Positions 1-14,318 of a stretch of DNA of 64,000 nt are shown piece after piece; the first letter of the stretch is position 1; every line of letters starts with the position of its first letter. The position numbers were made by a program, and so were the translations under genes. Source of the DNA: Argopecten irradians (Eukaryota > Mollusca > Bivalvia > Pectinida > Pectinidae). The notes beneath the pieces are model-generated. The model did not search any database and was not told the DNA's origin. It saw only the letters and a program-made list of their open reading frames with translations. Where the stretch lies: NCBI RefSeq assembly GCF_041381155.1, contig NC_091137.1, forward strand, positions 25,403,351-25,467,350, in the 5' to 3' direction.

Positions 1-878
1 ATTTTAGGGACAAAAAGTGAACGAATGTTGTTTGTTTAATATGAATACAATATATTAAATGTTTTTCTTTCCTTTTACTAAAGAAAGGTTTATCAGCAAC
101 TCCTAAAGGTTCCAAATGCATATAATTGGCTTTGTTGACATCCTATACGATTGAATGAAATGTTAATGCGTTGTTGGTATCTCAAGTACATTTTATCGTC
201 TATACATTTATCCGTTGTTCTGATAAACAATTATTGTTTTTCATGAAGTCAAATGAATAATTGCTAACAAAGAATCAGATAAGGCTTTCTTTGTCTTGAA
301 ATCTGTTGTTAAAAATAATACGATATTAAACAGACTGTTTGTAACACTGAAATCTATCTTCTATGACAATACGTGGTATCTGATGACGTACAAGATAAAG
401 GACTGATATAGTGATCGATACTACATAGCGATTAATATCAACGCACAATCCGGAGAATTGGTGATATCACTACATTGGACTAATTAATGGTGTAGACGTT
501 TGGAATGGGGTGTAAAGCATTCAAACTCAATGATACAAAACCAGTATTTAATTCCAAAATGGCGTTATATTGGCACCATCCTTTGTCTGCAAGTGACAAT
601 CATCAACAGTCTTTTTTGGGGCATCAACACATGCACCCTAGTCCAGAGTATGATTACCAGTAGTATAAATAGGGTAGGATTTACACGCTGCTCAGATCCT
701 GTGCTCAGCATAACGTGAAGGCAATTTATCTGTTTACAATAGGATGCCCTGAACAGTACGCAGGGAGTCTAAAATTAGTGACCCCTGACGCACTTGGCTT
801 TATCTAAAGCATTAATTATAAATACGGGACCCACGCATGTATCCGTCAATGAAGTGCAGTAGTGTAAACATCACCTGG
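1..878. other. Non-coding, AT-rich
   Basis: I see no exon, RNA gene or recognisable repeat here. The short open frames have no splice context or family signature. Confidence 0.5.
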
Positions 879-1030
879 GGCTCGCTTGATCAAACAGGGG
901 TTATTTCCTCTTTCTACCATTGTTACTATTTTATTGGTGAAATACGGTGGTAGTAGGTAAATGAGGTTCGGTCAATTAGGCAGGGGTTAATTCCCATTTA
1001 TCTCATTGTTGCTATTTCATTCGTGAAAAC
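879..1030. repeat. Imperfect two-unit direct repeat, about 85 bp
   Basis: Two adjacent diverged copies start near 879 and 964. Each begins with GGYTCG, then TCAA, CAGGGGTTA, a TCTC/CTAC stretch, CATTGTT, CTATTT and a GTGAAA end. Spacing is about 85 bp. Confidence 0.55.
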
Positions 1031-1035
1031 TGCAT

Positions 1036-2750
1036 CTGTATTTTTACATAACTGATATAATTGTATTTAAGGAAAATAAGTAAATGAAGAATTTTGCTTA
1101 ACTGGCGACAATTTAACCCTAAAAATCGAATAAAACACGAAGTATCGATTTGGAAAAAATGTAGAATAGAGCTGTTTATCTTAAACATTTTAACATATAG
1201 CTTATTAAGCGGTTTATTGCATTATTTACATAAACTTATACAAGCAATACATAAATTTGTTTAAATAAAATAATTATATTTACATATCAGTTTATAATGT
1301 GAGAATTATACAGTGTTTATTGATAAATCTTATCAACAGTAGTCTTTAGGAGACGTGGAATACATTAGATGGTATTGTGTTTTCATATCGCCTAACTCTT
1401 GTCCGGGTACAGAGTTGGGTCTAAAGGTTCATTCCATTATCAGTGCGGTTAAAGGGTGGGCAGGTTATGACGCACCCGGCAATGAATCATGTATAGATCA
1501 TTTATTCAACAGCGCACGAGCTGTCGCGTTATTCACTGACATGTGATCTTCAGAGAGCGAATAAATGTATTATAATCAATTTCCTGGACGTTGTATGTTG
1601 TCATTAACATACACAAGCCACCCCTCAGTAAAGACCTGTAATGAACCGGTCTATTTCTTTCTCTGGTCTTTTGTATGAAGATTTGCTCAGTGTATTGGCA
1701 CTTGTGTATGAGAGCGGCTAAATACCTACTGCTCCTAGCTAGTGTATCAAACAGAGTAGGCATACAGACCGATACAGTGTACGCACACACGTGCTGGATT
1801 GTCAAAAAAGGAATATAAAAAGAATAACTGTTTGGACATTTTAAAACTTTTCACTTCAGCATTTTGGATTTTATCTATTGATAAACAATTGGATTTTATG
1901 TAAATGAAAAAGTGTCACATTGGATTTTTATAAAAGAAGTGAAGGGATATGATCTAAAGTACCAAATTGTAGTAAATATAAATTACTATATGTAAGTGAC
2001 GAGTTTATGGACTTTGGAGAGTACTGAGACTTAGATTTATCTGTGATGTGATCGGAACTAAATCTGCTTTAAGTCGTCATGTTACCTGCTAACAGATTAA
2101 TGGACTGTCGGACAAACCAGATCGATAATTCTGCCACTGATTACAGGTGAGTTGTACACAGGTAATTCATGTGTTGATATGTTACTTATGCGAGACAATG
2201 CATAAAAAGTACAGTATTTATAAAACAGATATACACTATCTTACCAACATGTAAATAAATTGGCAATAAAATATAAACTAATGGTGCGTAATGAAACGCC
2301 TGTAGAATTTATAGATAAATTTACACGTGCTTCACACATGACATCCAACATTCATTATAACTACATAGTCGAATTCAGGTACGTTAATACGGACATAAGT
2401 AGTTTTGTGCATGTAAAACATACCAATGGAACTGTTTCTTCACTGATGTACACTGTTGTTGGGTTTACTTTATAGATGTATATACCTATAAACCAAACCT
2501 TCACGTATACATTCGATACCTACAAGATATCCGATCGTTATGCATATTTATGTATGTCTGCTTGAACTGAATTTCCACGAAATTTGAGTATGATAAGCCT
2601 AAAACTAAGATTACGTAATACATGTCGACTATATTTATCTGTGTGACACTTGGATAAAGTACAAACTTTAACAGTTGATTACACTTATCAAATGTTTAAC
2701 AACTATCCGCCTCATGAAACACCGTAAAGATACCTAGCAAAGATTACTTC
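1036..2750. other. Non-coding, no feature seen
   Basis: AT-rich sequence with scattered frames under 95 codons. None carries a motif or a convincing exon border. Confidence 0.4.
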
Positions 2751-2779
2751 ATAACTTTATGGATTGCCTTACTCGATGA

Positions 2780-3115
2780 AAAACTAGTATCCTTGACCTT
2801 TTCGCTATTTGTCCATCGTCCTGGATAATAAAATGACCCTGACCTTAACACTGTTAGTCGGGTGTTTAGTGACTTTGAACTTTATAATATAATTAAGCTT
2901 TACGTCATTTTCCAAACAGTAAGCCGATAAATATCCCATAGTAGAGATACAGTGACCTTGACCTGAAACCTGATGTTATTTAGCTAGTTACAACATCTTT
3001 AACCAGCAAGAGAGATTGACCATTGATAGTGTCAACTGTTGGCACCATATGCATCTATAAAGAACAGTTTATTTACTCCGGAGACCAGTAAACCTGACCC
3101 TGGCAAGGACATCAG
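2780..3115. repeat. Degenerate TGACC-rich repeat tract
   Basis: The motifs CCTTGACC, TGACCCTGACC, TGACCTTGACCT and CCTGACCCTGG recur at irregular spacing between about 2788 and 3105. This looks like a decayed dispersed or tandem repeat. The motif resembles a nuclear-receptor half-site (TCAAGGTCA on the other strand), but no gene start is nearby, so I do not read it as regulatory. Confidence 0.35.
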
Positions 3116-3140
3116 TACTGACTGGACATTGAACTTCCTG

Positions 3141-5020
3141 GATTGTGTTTGGTGTAACGGGTCTTCTGATGTTCTATAACAATGTTTTCGTCTAAAGTGA
3201 AATATTTATAACAATATACTAATGTTAATAATACTATTTTTATTTTAATGACAATTGTTTGTTGTAATAATCAACTTTTTGAAATTAATTTTGAATAACT
3301 TTGGATAAAGAGCAGTCTGTAACGCTTTGATTTCAGACCAAATTTAAATTGCGACTCTTTACATTTTCAAACAACAAAGCACAATATTTGACAAAATATT
3401 AAGATGTAGACAAGAATAGTTTATTGTGTCCAGATACGTTATTGTCACGTGTGATATATAAATTGTACGCCTCAGTATTTGTCAAACATTATTTATGTGC
3501 CACATAGTACATTATATATGACTATATTTCGTGAAATTGGCAAACCACACAAACGGCGTGTATACTTCGAGAGCTATGCAAATAAGAAGACAAATTATGC
3601 AACGTCAAATGGGTGTTCGGTTCGAACATAAGAGCAAATATTGATTCACGGAATCCGAATCAATATGATTTGAATTTAACAAATGTGAGACATCAGGCAC
3701 GGTCTAAGTGGTCCGGGTTTCCTAAGATTCAGTTTCTAAAGATGTGTTTGCTCATTTTAATCTGCCCTGTCATCATATGATATAGGGATGTAAATCTGGG
3801 GAGCGACAGAAGGGCCAGAGCTGCGGATATCATTGTGTGGTGCTATTGGGAGGAAGGGATGATTTGTGGACTCATTAAAAAGAAGTTAGAATAGAATCAG
3901 AAAAGTTACATTTAATTAAAAGCACTCAGGAAAACAAAACTTGGTGTCTAGACACCCCGGGAAGTATTTTGGTTTGTGATTCCTATCGAATTTACATATA
4001 GTTTGCTACTACCTGTACTTGAGTAGCTGCATGATATTTATGATTTGGATATCTGGCAAAGTACATTAAATTAAAGCAAAGTATTAATTGATACATCTCT
4101 TCAGTTTTTGTCATTGAGGTAGCACTGATAGGTAAACTAGTTAAAATTACATACACGATGACTACCGCGATCATAACAACCACCATCAACTCAAATATGT
4201 TACTAAGTCAACACATACCTGTCCGGGGTCAAATGTTTCCTACCTGGATATGTTAAGGCTGCTATCCCTTCTCAGACTGGATATTAAACCCGAATCATCA
4301 TTTCAGATATCGATGTGTTATTATGACCACCATTAATACTCATTGTTATGTAAAATCATCAACTGTCTACTCTTTAGATGTACAACATAGTAGCTATCAT
4401 CAAATTAGATGTCTAATAAAGATATCACTATAACTGCATTTACACTATAAAGTTTGTGAGATAATTCTATAGCCATTACCAAACTTTATATATGTATCAT
4501 GTTTTGTACTTCACGTTTAACCTTTATTTCATAATTTAACTATCAACCGTATACTTGTCGGAACCAATCCACCAAAACCTAGTTATGAATGACCTAAAAT
4601 AATGTATACACACTGTCAACTTAAACTTTCATATAATTTTGAAAAAATTATATATATATGTCCAGTACAAAAGGCATAGTACATATAACATACTTATAAT
4701 GCATGTAATACCCAACTAATTAGCATGAAATAAAATATATCACTAAGAAATAAATTTACTTTGGTATTGAGATTTTAGTTTTAATTTTAGTAAAAGCAAT
4801 AACTCTATTTCAAGCGGTATTTCACAGCAAGATTTTTTTATGACTCGACATTGTATTAATTCGTTTGCAGAGATAAAATATTCACCAAAAGAAGCTCTCT
4901 GTACTACAGTTAGACTATGGGGGAATGACTCTCAAACGTCCGTATAAATGAATCACGAGCGAGTCGAAAATCTAATTTTATTTCAATTTTAAACCACTTT
5001 AACCTTAACCGAATCATCAC
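3141..5020. other. Non-coding, no feature seen
   Basis: AT-rich sequence without recognisable genes or clear repeats. A short stretch near 3780-3850 is richer in G but matches nothing I recognise. Confidence 0.4.
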
Positions 5021-5242
5021 ATGGTTCACTATTGTACAGAGAGACTTAATTGGGTCCCACGGGACTGCATAGGAATGCTTTATGATCCTCGTATGGCTGA
5101 AACAGACCCCGTGTGTTCGTGTCATCTGCATAGGGATGTCACGGGGGTCTACAGGAGTGCAGCTTATCAGAAGTTGTTAGAGGGTCTACAGGGTACATGG
5201 TGTAATCTAAACGTTAACGATATTCCATGGGGTATTCAATAG
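5021..5242 (+). CDS. Unassigned 73-codon open frame
   Basis: The frame is noticeably more GC-rich than its surroundings. It encodes a hydrophilic peptide with three Cys in its first half and a fourth near the end. There is no signal peptide, no clear splice signals and no family I recognise. It could be a small gene, a single exon or a coding relic. The only support is composition and an uninterrupted frame, so chance remains likely. Confidence 0.15.
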   Translation: MVHYCTERLNWVPRDCIGMLYDPRMAETDPVCSCHLHRDVTGVYRSAAYQKLLEGLQGTWCNLNVNDIPWGIQ

Positions 5243-7811
5243 GCATATTTTTTTCTGAGGCACGATCGCCTAGCTTTTAGGGTGTCTGAAATTTTGTTAC
5301 AAATACCCTCTTCAGGATGAAAAAAATAGATAAGCATGCGGCCGTCGTAAGGTAGACCTACTAGATTTGTGGATTTTCATCCGAAGAATTTTTTTTCATC
5401 TTTAACCTAAATCAAATATATAATTATATCTGTTGTTATATGTCTACTAATAGCACATAAAAGTCACTAAGAACTATAGCTCGTTATCAAATCCACATAT
5501 AAAATATAATGATTACGACTTTCTTGTACTGAAAGGACTGTCAGAGATGATGCATCATGTAGCTTTCAGGATTATTCCCAAGTCGCTTTCACATCAGAGT
5601 TCTTGAAAATTTGACTGTATTTTCTTGACCATTTTTGAACAAATGGCGACTGAATGTGTACGTATGTAACATTTTACGTCCACATAGATTTAACAAAGTG
5701 AAGCTTCATTCTAATGTACATGTCGTTACTTACCCGAGATAAGGTTTTAAGTAGCGGTTGTACGGATCTGATAGAGACTTGTAAGCTTTGACACACGTTA
5801 ATTACCATGTTACTCCCATGTCTAAAACTCCACAGGATACCAACTCGTGATACTGGCTCATACCCCAGACCCTCATGTGAACCCATCATCGAATATCAGA
5901 CAAATTGGTTATCCCCTTTCGCTTTATTTTATTCTTTTCTTCGGTAGCATGGTTATTATTTCTGACATTCTCACTCAACTCCTCCTACTATGAATATCAT
6001 GTTCAAGGTCTGTTATAGACGATTTTGTTTTCTTTTCTTACCTTTTTCCTTTTTTCTCCTTGAACTCTTGCTTATTCTATAACAAAGACTTCAACTATTG
6101 TTGTTCTATATTTATATCTTTATATTAAACGGAAGATTCTCTACATTTTGTTTGGGGAAAAGAATTTCGATGATGGAAAAATGATCCTATAATTGCGGAC
6201 CTCACGAACTTTCCTTATCTCGTAGCTATATGAGACTCATCTTGATTTGGTTTGACAGCTATTTAAACATTGGGATTATGGAATATTTTTATTTCCATGT
6301 TTTTGATTTCTTCCGAAACAGCCATTGTTTCCTTTTTTGACTCATGTTTGGTGTTCAGTTGCTTAGACGAGGGAGACTTTCTTTTTACTAGTAATTACTA
6401 ATGGCCGACGGAATGTTTTATACCAGAGAAAGTAAATGCCCACATTGCTATAGGGAATACTATGGCATTGTATTTTGATGTCCTGTATATGACATTTGAA
6501 ATTTAGAGATATCCATCATCGACTTAATCGCATAAGGACTATATCTTTACATTATTACGTCATTTTTGACGTTTTAACAAAAATATGATAATTGTGTCTT
6601 TCTGCTTATTAATAGCTATAACCTAACCTTGTTTCCTATACCAATTGTCTACAGAACCTTTGAAATCTGACAGGCTGTTACCTTCATGATCTTAAAATAG
6701 TGACACTTGTGCATTGTCAACACGATATCAACTGTTGAGAATAGACAATGATAGTATAAGGTTCAATCTACCTGTGTGTCCCTCACTCTGTCTACTGATA
6801 ACAGTGCCAGGTAAATGGCCCAGTCGTTTCGGTGGAAATGGTGGTTGTTTGGCAAAGTCGCAGACCCCATAACAAACCGCAAATCTACTGATACACGGCA
6901 GGAAAACACGCTCTACCATATAAAGGCCATGAAGTATCGCTAGGTTTCGTGACGGTAGGGGATGTGGTGTCCAAACACAACAGGTCAACCCTTATGTGTA
7001 CCCCCATGATAGCATTCGTTAGATAAACATAATCATGTAGCGTGGTGAAGTTACTGGGATATGTTAGAATTAACTTTTTTCATGGAATTATTAATTTCTC
7101 AGCCAACATTCTCGGCAATATCAAACTGATTTTTAATGAATTTGATATCTAGTTATTCTCAATATGCGCATCTTATATTTGATTGTTATACAAGATGGGC
7201 TGCTGCTCTGTAACTGCTCAGGATGTTAATGTCTTCATTTATGAACCTCACATGTCTGTGGTAATAACTGTACTCGGCCGTTCAATATAATTACTGTCAC
7301 ATCATACACATAGCACGGATAACATTCACAAATCAAATTTCTTCCTCTTACGCCGTCTCAGAATGCATTTGTTCAACAATTTCACTCTCTCCTTCCATGG
7401 ATAAACATGAAGTGATGCAACGCATCAGATTTCAACTAAGTATGTATGCAGAAAGCTTTATCAATAATGCAATCTTATAGATAATATACTTCTATCAAAC
7501 GGACAGGAATGACAGTGCAATTGTACATATGGTATAGGCAAACAACACCAATCTATGAAGCATATGTAATTCTGCATCAAATGGTCATTACAAACGGGAA
7601 ACTGCATTCGCAAAATACATCGAACTGATACTTCACAAATTATGTTAGTTTAGGTACACAGAGTTAGACCCAAGAGGAAATTAAAATATGAGGATCTAGA
7701 AGCAACATGACTGCAAAGGCAAGTATTATAACGAAGACGCATCAGGTCAATTAAAACTATCTGAATACCTCAGGTTGATGACGTTTCCGCTATCACAAGG
7801 GGACTCACCAC
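5243..7811. other. Non-coding, no feature seen
   Basis: No exon or RNA gene is visible. The 86-codon reverse frame around 6728-6988 has no recognisable motif. Confidence 0.4.
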
Positions 7812-7910
7812 AAGCATACCATAGTCTCCCCAAACAAACGCTAACTCACCACACACGCCACATCGTATACAGGGGAGGTTTAAATGATAGCTTATTAGAT
7901 GTTAATAGAC
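7812..7910 (+). mobile_element. 3'-part relic of the SINE-like family seen at 33.4 kb
   Basis: The succession GCATACC, AGTCTCCC, CAC-rich segment, GGGGAGG and GTTAATAGAC matches, with divergence, the tail of the longer element at 33650-33752 (ACATACCGCAGTCTCCC ... GGGAGGCCG ... GCTGTTAA). The head of the element is missing here. Confidence 0.45.
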
Positions 7911-8623
7911 CAACCAACCACCAGGATGTTGCTCATGTACTATTGGATATAGTTTATTGGATTATTAATGATTTAGTCGACTACAACAAAAACTTTTTAT
8001 AATATAGGTTTCTACCTTGTTGCTATTCGTTTTGTGTGATATGTCACAGTATCAAGGTTGCAATTTATACAGCCCATACAAAATTTAGGATACAAGCATG
8101 AAATACAAGAATGAAAACATGTCTGTTTTTCCGTGTCATACAATATTAAGGTCGATGTTATGTGGAAGTTCCTTCTCCTCTCTAGCTTTATGAACTCCAT
8201 CAAAGGCAATGTCGTATACTCGGGTAGCTACAGACACGAACGGAACACTAATCAATGAAACATTATGCAAATTTAACTACACGTATTTGAATAGAAGATA
8301 TATTCTTTAGAATTGCAAACTAGATTTATTCAAATCAAGGAGATATATACGACGCTGGTTGTCTACTAAATGTGAATTCGAGGAGATACTGCATGAACTG
8401 TTGATAATAACAAAACATCAGACATCAGGCCATTAAATTAGGTACTGCTCGCTATCGTTTTATCATCGAACTACGTGAATATTTAATGAAGGTTCCGAAG
8501 GTCGGGTCGTACCTGTATATCAGCTTTGATGTTTTATTGTATACGCAAGTCCAATGGGAAATGTACATACAACACTTGAAGATGTTAGACCCTTTAAAAC
8601 AGAAAGAAACTACCAGATATAAA

Positions 8624-8712
8624 CTGGTAATTTCTGCTCCTGACAGACAGTGGGACGACTGGTTAACCCATTGTTGGTGACCGGGTAGGCTGTGCTGTTC
8701 GGTATCTGTTCT
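8624..8712 (+). mobile_element. Middle-part relic of the same SINE-like family
   Basis: TTTCTGCTCCTG, then CAGTGGGACGACTGGTT and a CCGGGTAGG segment, parallels 33467-33550 of the fuller copy (TTTCTGCTCCTGC ... GGGAGTGGGATGACTAGTT). Head and tail are absent. It lies 700 bp past the tail relic at 7.8 kb, so these are probably separate insertions. Confidence 0.45.
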
Positions 8713-8719
8713 CTATTAT

Positions 8720-11700
8720 CAGCAGACACAGCACAAACGTTCTTAAATTACCTCAGCTTATAAAAGGATGTTACTTAATTAATTCTTACATATTAATACT
8801 TAATTCTTCCTAGAATTTATCTACGATAAGTAATTTATATTTACTAATAAATATTACGACCTACCATTGTCAAAATGCCTCAAACCATTGTCCTATATTC
8901 AACAGACTTTTTGTTTATTCAAACACCTTGTCCGATTTCATTGTTGGCAGAGTATGTACATTTATTTGATTTACCTTGGTAAACTTCTCAAGTCCTTACA
9001 CTAGGTAAACCTTTCTTAACTACAGTCTTGGGTATTAGTAAATTGCACATGTGTAGTATTTATGTAGATTTCTGTATAACTCTGACTTCGTTCTGAAGTA
9101 CATCAATATATGCACTGAGATCGACTGATACACCAGTAAGTAGGTAAATCTATTCTATCAGTGAGTTGCCAGGTGCTGACGAATCCCCCATTTCCCCCTC
9201 CCCTCTAACCGCAATCACTCGACAGTACTTTGTTTATCTCCATGTACTAGATTAACGCAGTCTGTCGTTGATGAATCATCCTTTCTGACCCCGATAACTG
9301 TTCCATTAGTCAATACATTTAAATACGTTAAATAAATTTAATTACTCGAAACATGCAACAGTAATGAAAATCTACCTGAGTAGACATGTCAATTTGCTGC
9401 TTTATCTTATATCAACGGTTTGGTGCACAAATACAGACGGCAAATCAAGCAATTGGCTAAATAGCACAAACCCAAACAAGATCTACATCTCGTTGTTGTG
9501 ATATTGATCAGATTGACTTATCAAGAACCGTTAGCACGCTTGTCTTTGTAAATGTGTATGCCTTCATCATTTAAGTTTATGTTTACCATTTCGATGTCAC
9601 TATGAATGCCCTTCAAACATGTTTAAAACAAAATTTTATGAAAGTTTCATGACAGATATCCTACATTTGTCTTCATTGGTACAAAATTGAAATTATGAGA
9701 AATTGAAAGTTAGTTCGTCTTTGATCAAGATTTGGAAAATTATTGTCCTCGAGAAACCATTAAACGCTTGCTCTTCCGGGTCATCTAGTTCTCTTTTATT
9801 TGTTATGTTGCTGGGGGCTTCGTTTAAAGTTAACTTGTTCAGATGTTATTATTGTTCAGCAGAGTTTTGATTACGTTCCTCATTATACAGAAAATGCTTC
9901 CGATATTATATATCTGATTAACTTAGACAGGTAAAATAAATGATGCTCCTTAAATTTTGGCTTTTTACGTCACATGATACAGGTAGACAATATTTATTTC
10001 GGTGCCCATTCATAAACCTCCTGATACATTGCTAACGACCACCATGCCAGATGACGTGCCACACAACACAAAGGAGTTAATGAAGTTAACATGATTTATC
10101 TAGACTTTACATAGATAAACAAATTAGCATATAATCTTTAAATGTAAAAACTCGGGTGTCGGGTGTATAGTGTGGTAGTACAGGCCGTCACATGAAAACA
10201 AAATCAACAACAAGCAAACAAGTTGAATGCATTTGGATTGATGAGAATTTCCTTATGTTGAAGGGTTTTTTTTTCATTATTACAACTATTGATAAGAATA
10301 TGTCACATCTTAAATAATGCTTCAGATGTTTCATGATTCTTATATCATGCATACGCTAAGGAAATCATAAATTTCCAGGATATATGACATATTTTAACAT
10401 AATTATTACAGAAAATATCGCTAAAACGGGCATTCATTGGTAATACATCCCTTACATTCAAACATTACGGAAATATCATCTAAAATCATAGAAAAATCAT
10501 CAACATATCTGCTAATAAACAAACAATGTGTTTTAGACAGATAATGACGTTCTTGAGCATACTTGATACACCTTTATATGATAATATGATAACAATTTTA
10601 TCTCAAACAGCTGAAGAAGGACATCAATGTTTGATTTTCCAAGATGTCTGAATTAAAATTATAAATTGTTTGATTATTTGTTTGGAGCATACCACAGTTT
10701 GGACTTTAAAATCCAAAGCGTCTTATCAAGGACAACCCCGGGTCTAGGATAGATTTAGCGCGTCAAAATAAACTCAGTTGCTATATCTATTCATGTTTGC
10801 GTGTCTCTGAAATAACAAAATAAACAACAACATGAATGACAATAACATTTAATTTATCAGGTTCGGACAAAGACCTCAGATTAATTACGATTTACAGAAC
10901 AAAGCACCTTCTATTGTGACATGAGTCATTGGCCACAACGCCACCTGGTGGGGATGTGGTATCGATTGATGACTACCTGGATTTTAGTCCATGTTACGTG
11001 ACGTGGTCACGCACACGCGAGATTAGACTTCAGAGGAATATTTCATTTAACCATATGCTTAATTCCTCCTCACTTAATATAGATTAAGGAACCCTCAGTG
11101 GAAAGTATAAAGTGACTGTACAGGCATAAAAAGAGAGAACCATTGATGAAACTGACAAGTATGTATAACTGGTTAGGTCCAGGGGAAATTAGGGTAGATA
11201 CGAAGATGTTTAATAAGATGACATCGCCATCTTCGTCAAGGAGATGCACAGCTCTCCTATTTCTATCCTTTTGAATTACAGACTCAATCAAGAAAATGTT
11301 TTATATTTTAAATGTACGATGATTCTCCCAACGTTTAGAAAACATGTGAAGTTTTAAAATGCGTGACACAACATACGTCCTCTCTTAGTTCTGAAAACAC
11401 ATTTTATTCTCTAAAAGTAGATAATTTATATCTCAATTATATATTGTATGCCATCCTGTCCTCTCATTAAAAACAGAGTTTAAAACAGAGGAAGATGACA
11501 TTTCTTGACTCTGATTCAATGTCATTTTCCATAGCAGATATGGTGTTATTCCTCGATCTCATATGTCCGGAAATTAACCTACAACCTGTAGTTTCTTTCT
11601 GCTTTTTGTTTTGATGTAATATCTCAATTTATTGATATAAACATGCAGCTTGTTTTGCTTCATGTGGCGGTAGACATGTCAAAGAGTACGTTCATGATGT

Positions 11701-14280
11701 CCCTTCATGGTGCCATCTCAGTGTCACACAAAACAAAAGTGACAACGCCGGCATTACGGGAATGTTACATATAGGAGTAATATATACTAAATTGCCCCGT
11801 GACATTTTGTAAACATGCTGTGATAGCTTATGAAGGTTGACTCCAGACTTTATTACTACCGTAAGTTACAGTATGTCCCGGAGGATTAACGGATGTAAAA
11901 CTTCTAATAACACTAGCACTGCATGCCAACGTGTTCGTTTGAATAGACAGAGAAATAAAATAAACATTTAACAATAAACACAAATAAGGCTTTCTCGTGT
12001 CAGACCGGATTACCAACCCTATTGGTAATGATAACAGTTTATTTTAAAATCAAGGCAATATACATGTATGTACTTCATATAACGTTCAATAAAAATTACT
12101 TACATAAATTATTTATAGAAGTGATACATGTATATGCTAAGAAAGGGAATTAGTTTTGTGTTGTAGAGCTTATTGTGTTTACTAACAAAGCTGGTCTGTG
12201 TAAGTTTGTATAAGGTAATAAATATAGGAATAATATTTGGATTTCTGGTTGTTACGCTCTATTTGTTGGGTTACAAAAAAGGAATTCCAACAATCTATCT
12301 CTACATTAGTCCATTGATAGGGTTCATAACAGTCAGTCTTATTATGGATATAACTACAGAACAGTGAAGTTACCTCTATAAGATTTATCTGTATGATAAG
12401 TGGCACACTTTGACACTCTATTTAATTGTGTTTGGTTAAACTCAGAATATAATGCTCCATTTTAGTATGGTTATTGCGAAAAAATAGCTTTATTTTACGT
12501 CTTATTAACAACTCTGATGAACAAGAACGGCAAAGCTTTTGACCGAGAAACAAAGCAATAACAAAAACATACATATGTATATAAATAAAGTAATTAAACG
12601 CCAACTAATTGGTTGTACATAACGAATGCCTTTAATCTCAAGTTTGATGGTTGAGATATAATATCAGACACGTCAATGCTTTCGACCTAATGCATCGAAT
12701 TCGGGAATTTTTAGTATTCCAACCTTTTAGGTTCTTTAATATCAAGTTCTCACCTACCTAATAGGAATATTGAATAACCTTATTAGCTCATGGTTCTAAT
12801 ATGCCAGTGATAACACATAACTATGAAAGAGATATCAGATGCAGTTAAAGGTACAAATTTGTGATCAGTCTGTCGGTTTATTTTTTCCATCAAAGCGATG
12901 AAAGAGAACTTTTAAAAACACTAAACCAGTTTTAAGACAATACACATCCTGAAATGGACCTGTTATGCCAGGAGTCAGATTTATGAATGGAAACCATACC
13001 TTGAATATGTAACAAAAGTTGTGTAAAGTAAACTTAAATGAAACAAAAAGATGTTTTTAAGTTTTTATTTACGCATACAACATCTGACAATGGTTCCCGA
13101 CTCCGTTTCCCGTATCACATTACGTCCCTTCTAATGAATGAAAAGTTTTTTGTTGTTGCTGTGAAATGTACATTTCATCTGCACTGCGCCGAGCAGGACA
13201 TGCCTCCTGTATCAAATGTACATTTCCTTCCGGCTACACAAAAAGTGAGTTCTTGGCAGTAAGGTAGACTCTTGGCAGGATATCCCATTCAGAGTGATTA
13301 CAATGGGCACCTGCCCCGAGTATTGTTTAATACCAAAACTGTATACCACTACTGCAGTGTACTGGCACACTAAGGCCCTAGTGCATTTTGTTATGGGTAA
13401 GAACTATATATATTAGCACCCTGATACTGTTAATAAAACTATTCCCGACATACAAGCGTCTTAATTGAATCAAAGATCTGAAATACATTGTATGTTAATC
13501 ACATATCATATTAATTAAAACTAAAAGACTAACTGATAGATGTAGAAACATCACTAATTAACAATTTTGCAATAATTCCATTACGATATTAATTACTTTC
13601 TTTCAAACAGCACGCCTGACTAGTTCATTATCACATTTTTCAACAATTTTCAACTGGATACTTATTAAATTAAATGACAAGATGAACAAGAGATAACAAG
13701 AACTTTAATTCAATATGGTAAGTAAGCTTAATTGGAATAAAAACCGAAATGAAATCAGGTCTATTTTGAGCGCCTTTAACGGGGTAATCTTCCTCCCTGG
13801 CACACACACATACACTGTGGTCTGATCAAGGTTAGGTGCCAAAGTTCAAACCCAGGTTAGGTACGTTTTGTTCGCCGGTAATTTTGTTCAATTACACAAC
13901 GGCAGCCACCTGCTTGTAGATCTGAGTCACACACGGATGTCAGTTTCTGTGACGTCACTGTGTACCAGTCAGACTGTTGTTTTACGGTGTGTGACCATTA
14001 TCACAGTCTCTTTTCCATGTGAATCTTTTATTGCTATTGATGTTTGGGTGTATGAATGCATATGGGTGTACTGTGTCAGTTCGAATTTCTTTCTCATATA
14101 GACTAGCCAAAAGTTTAACCTCAAAATTGTTTTTTCTGATTTTAGAATTGAAGTTTTAATCAAAGAAACATTCAGAATTAAGCTGTGAAAAAATCTATTA
14201 ATGCCTCTTTTACTGTGGTTGTCTTAAATTTGGTCTGCAATGTGACTATCAAGATCATCCATGTGTTATGGTATATTAAT
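8720..14280. other. Non-coding, no gene recognised
   Basis: A long AT-rich interval with many short frames on both strands. None shows coding-like composition, splice borders or domain motifs. Short low-complexity runs occur, such as a CA run near 13802, but nothing larger is organised. Confidence 0.4.
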
Positions 14281-14283
14281 ACA

Positions 14284-14318
14284 GACGTAATACTATCTAC
14301 TGACGTAATACTATCTAA
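14284..14318. repeat. 18-bp tandem duplication
   Basis: GACGTAATACTATCTA occurs twice back to back at 14284 and 14302. It is probably a slippage duplication. Confidence 0.8.

Noticed and set aside
2945..2960. Nuclear-receptor response element TGACCTTGACCT
   Set aside because: The motif recurs as part of a degenerate repeat tract with no nearby gene start.
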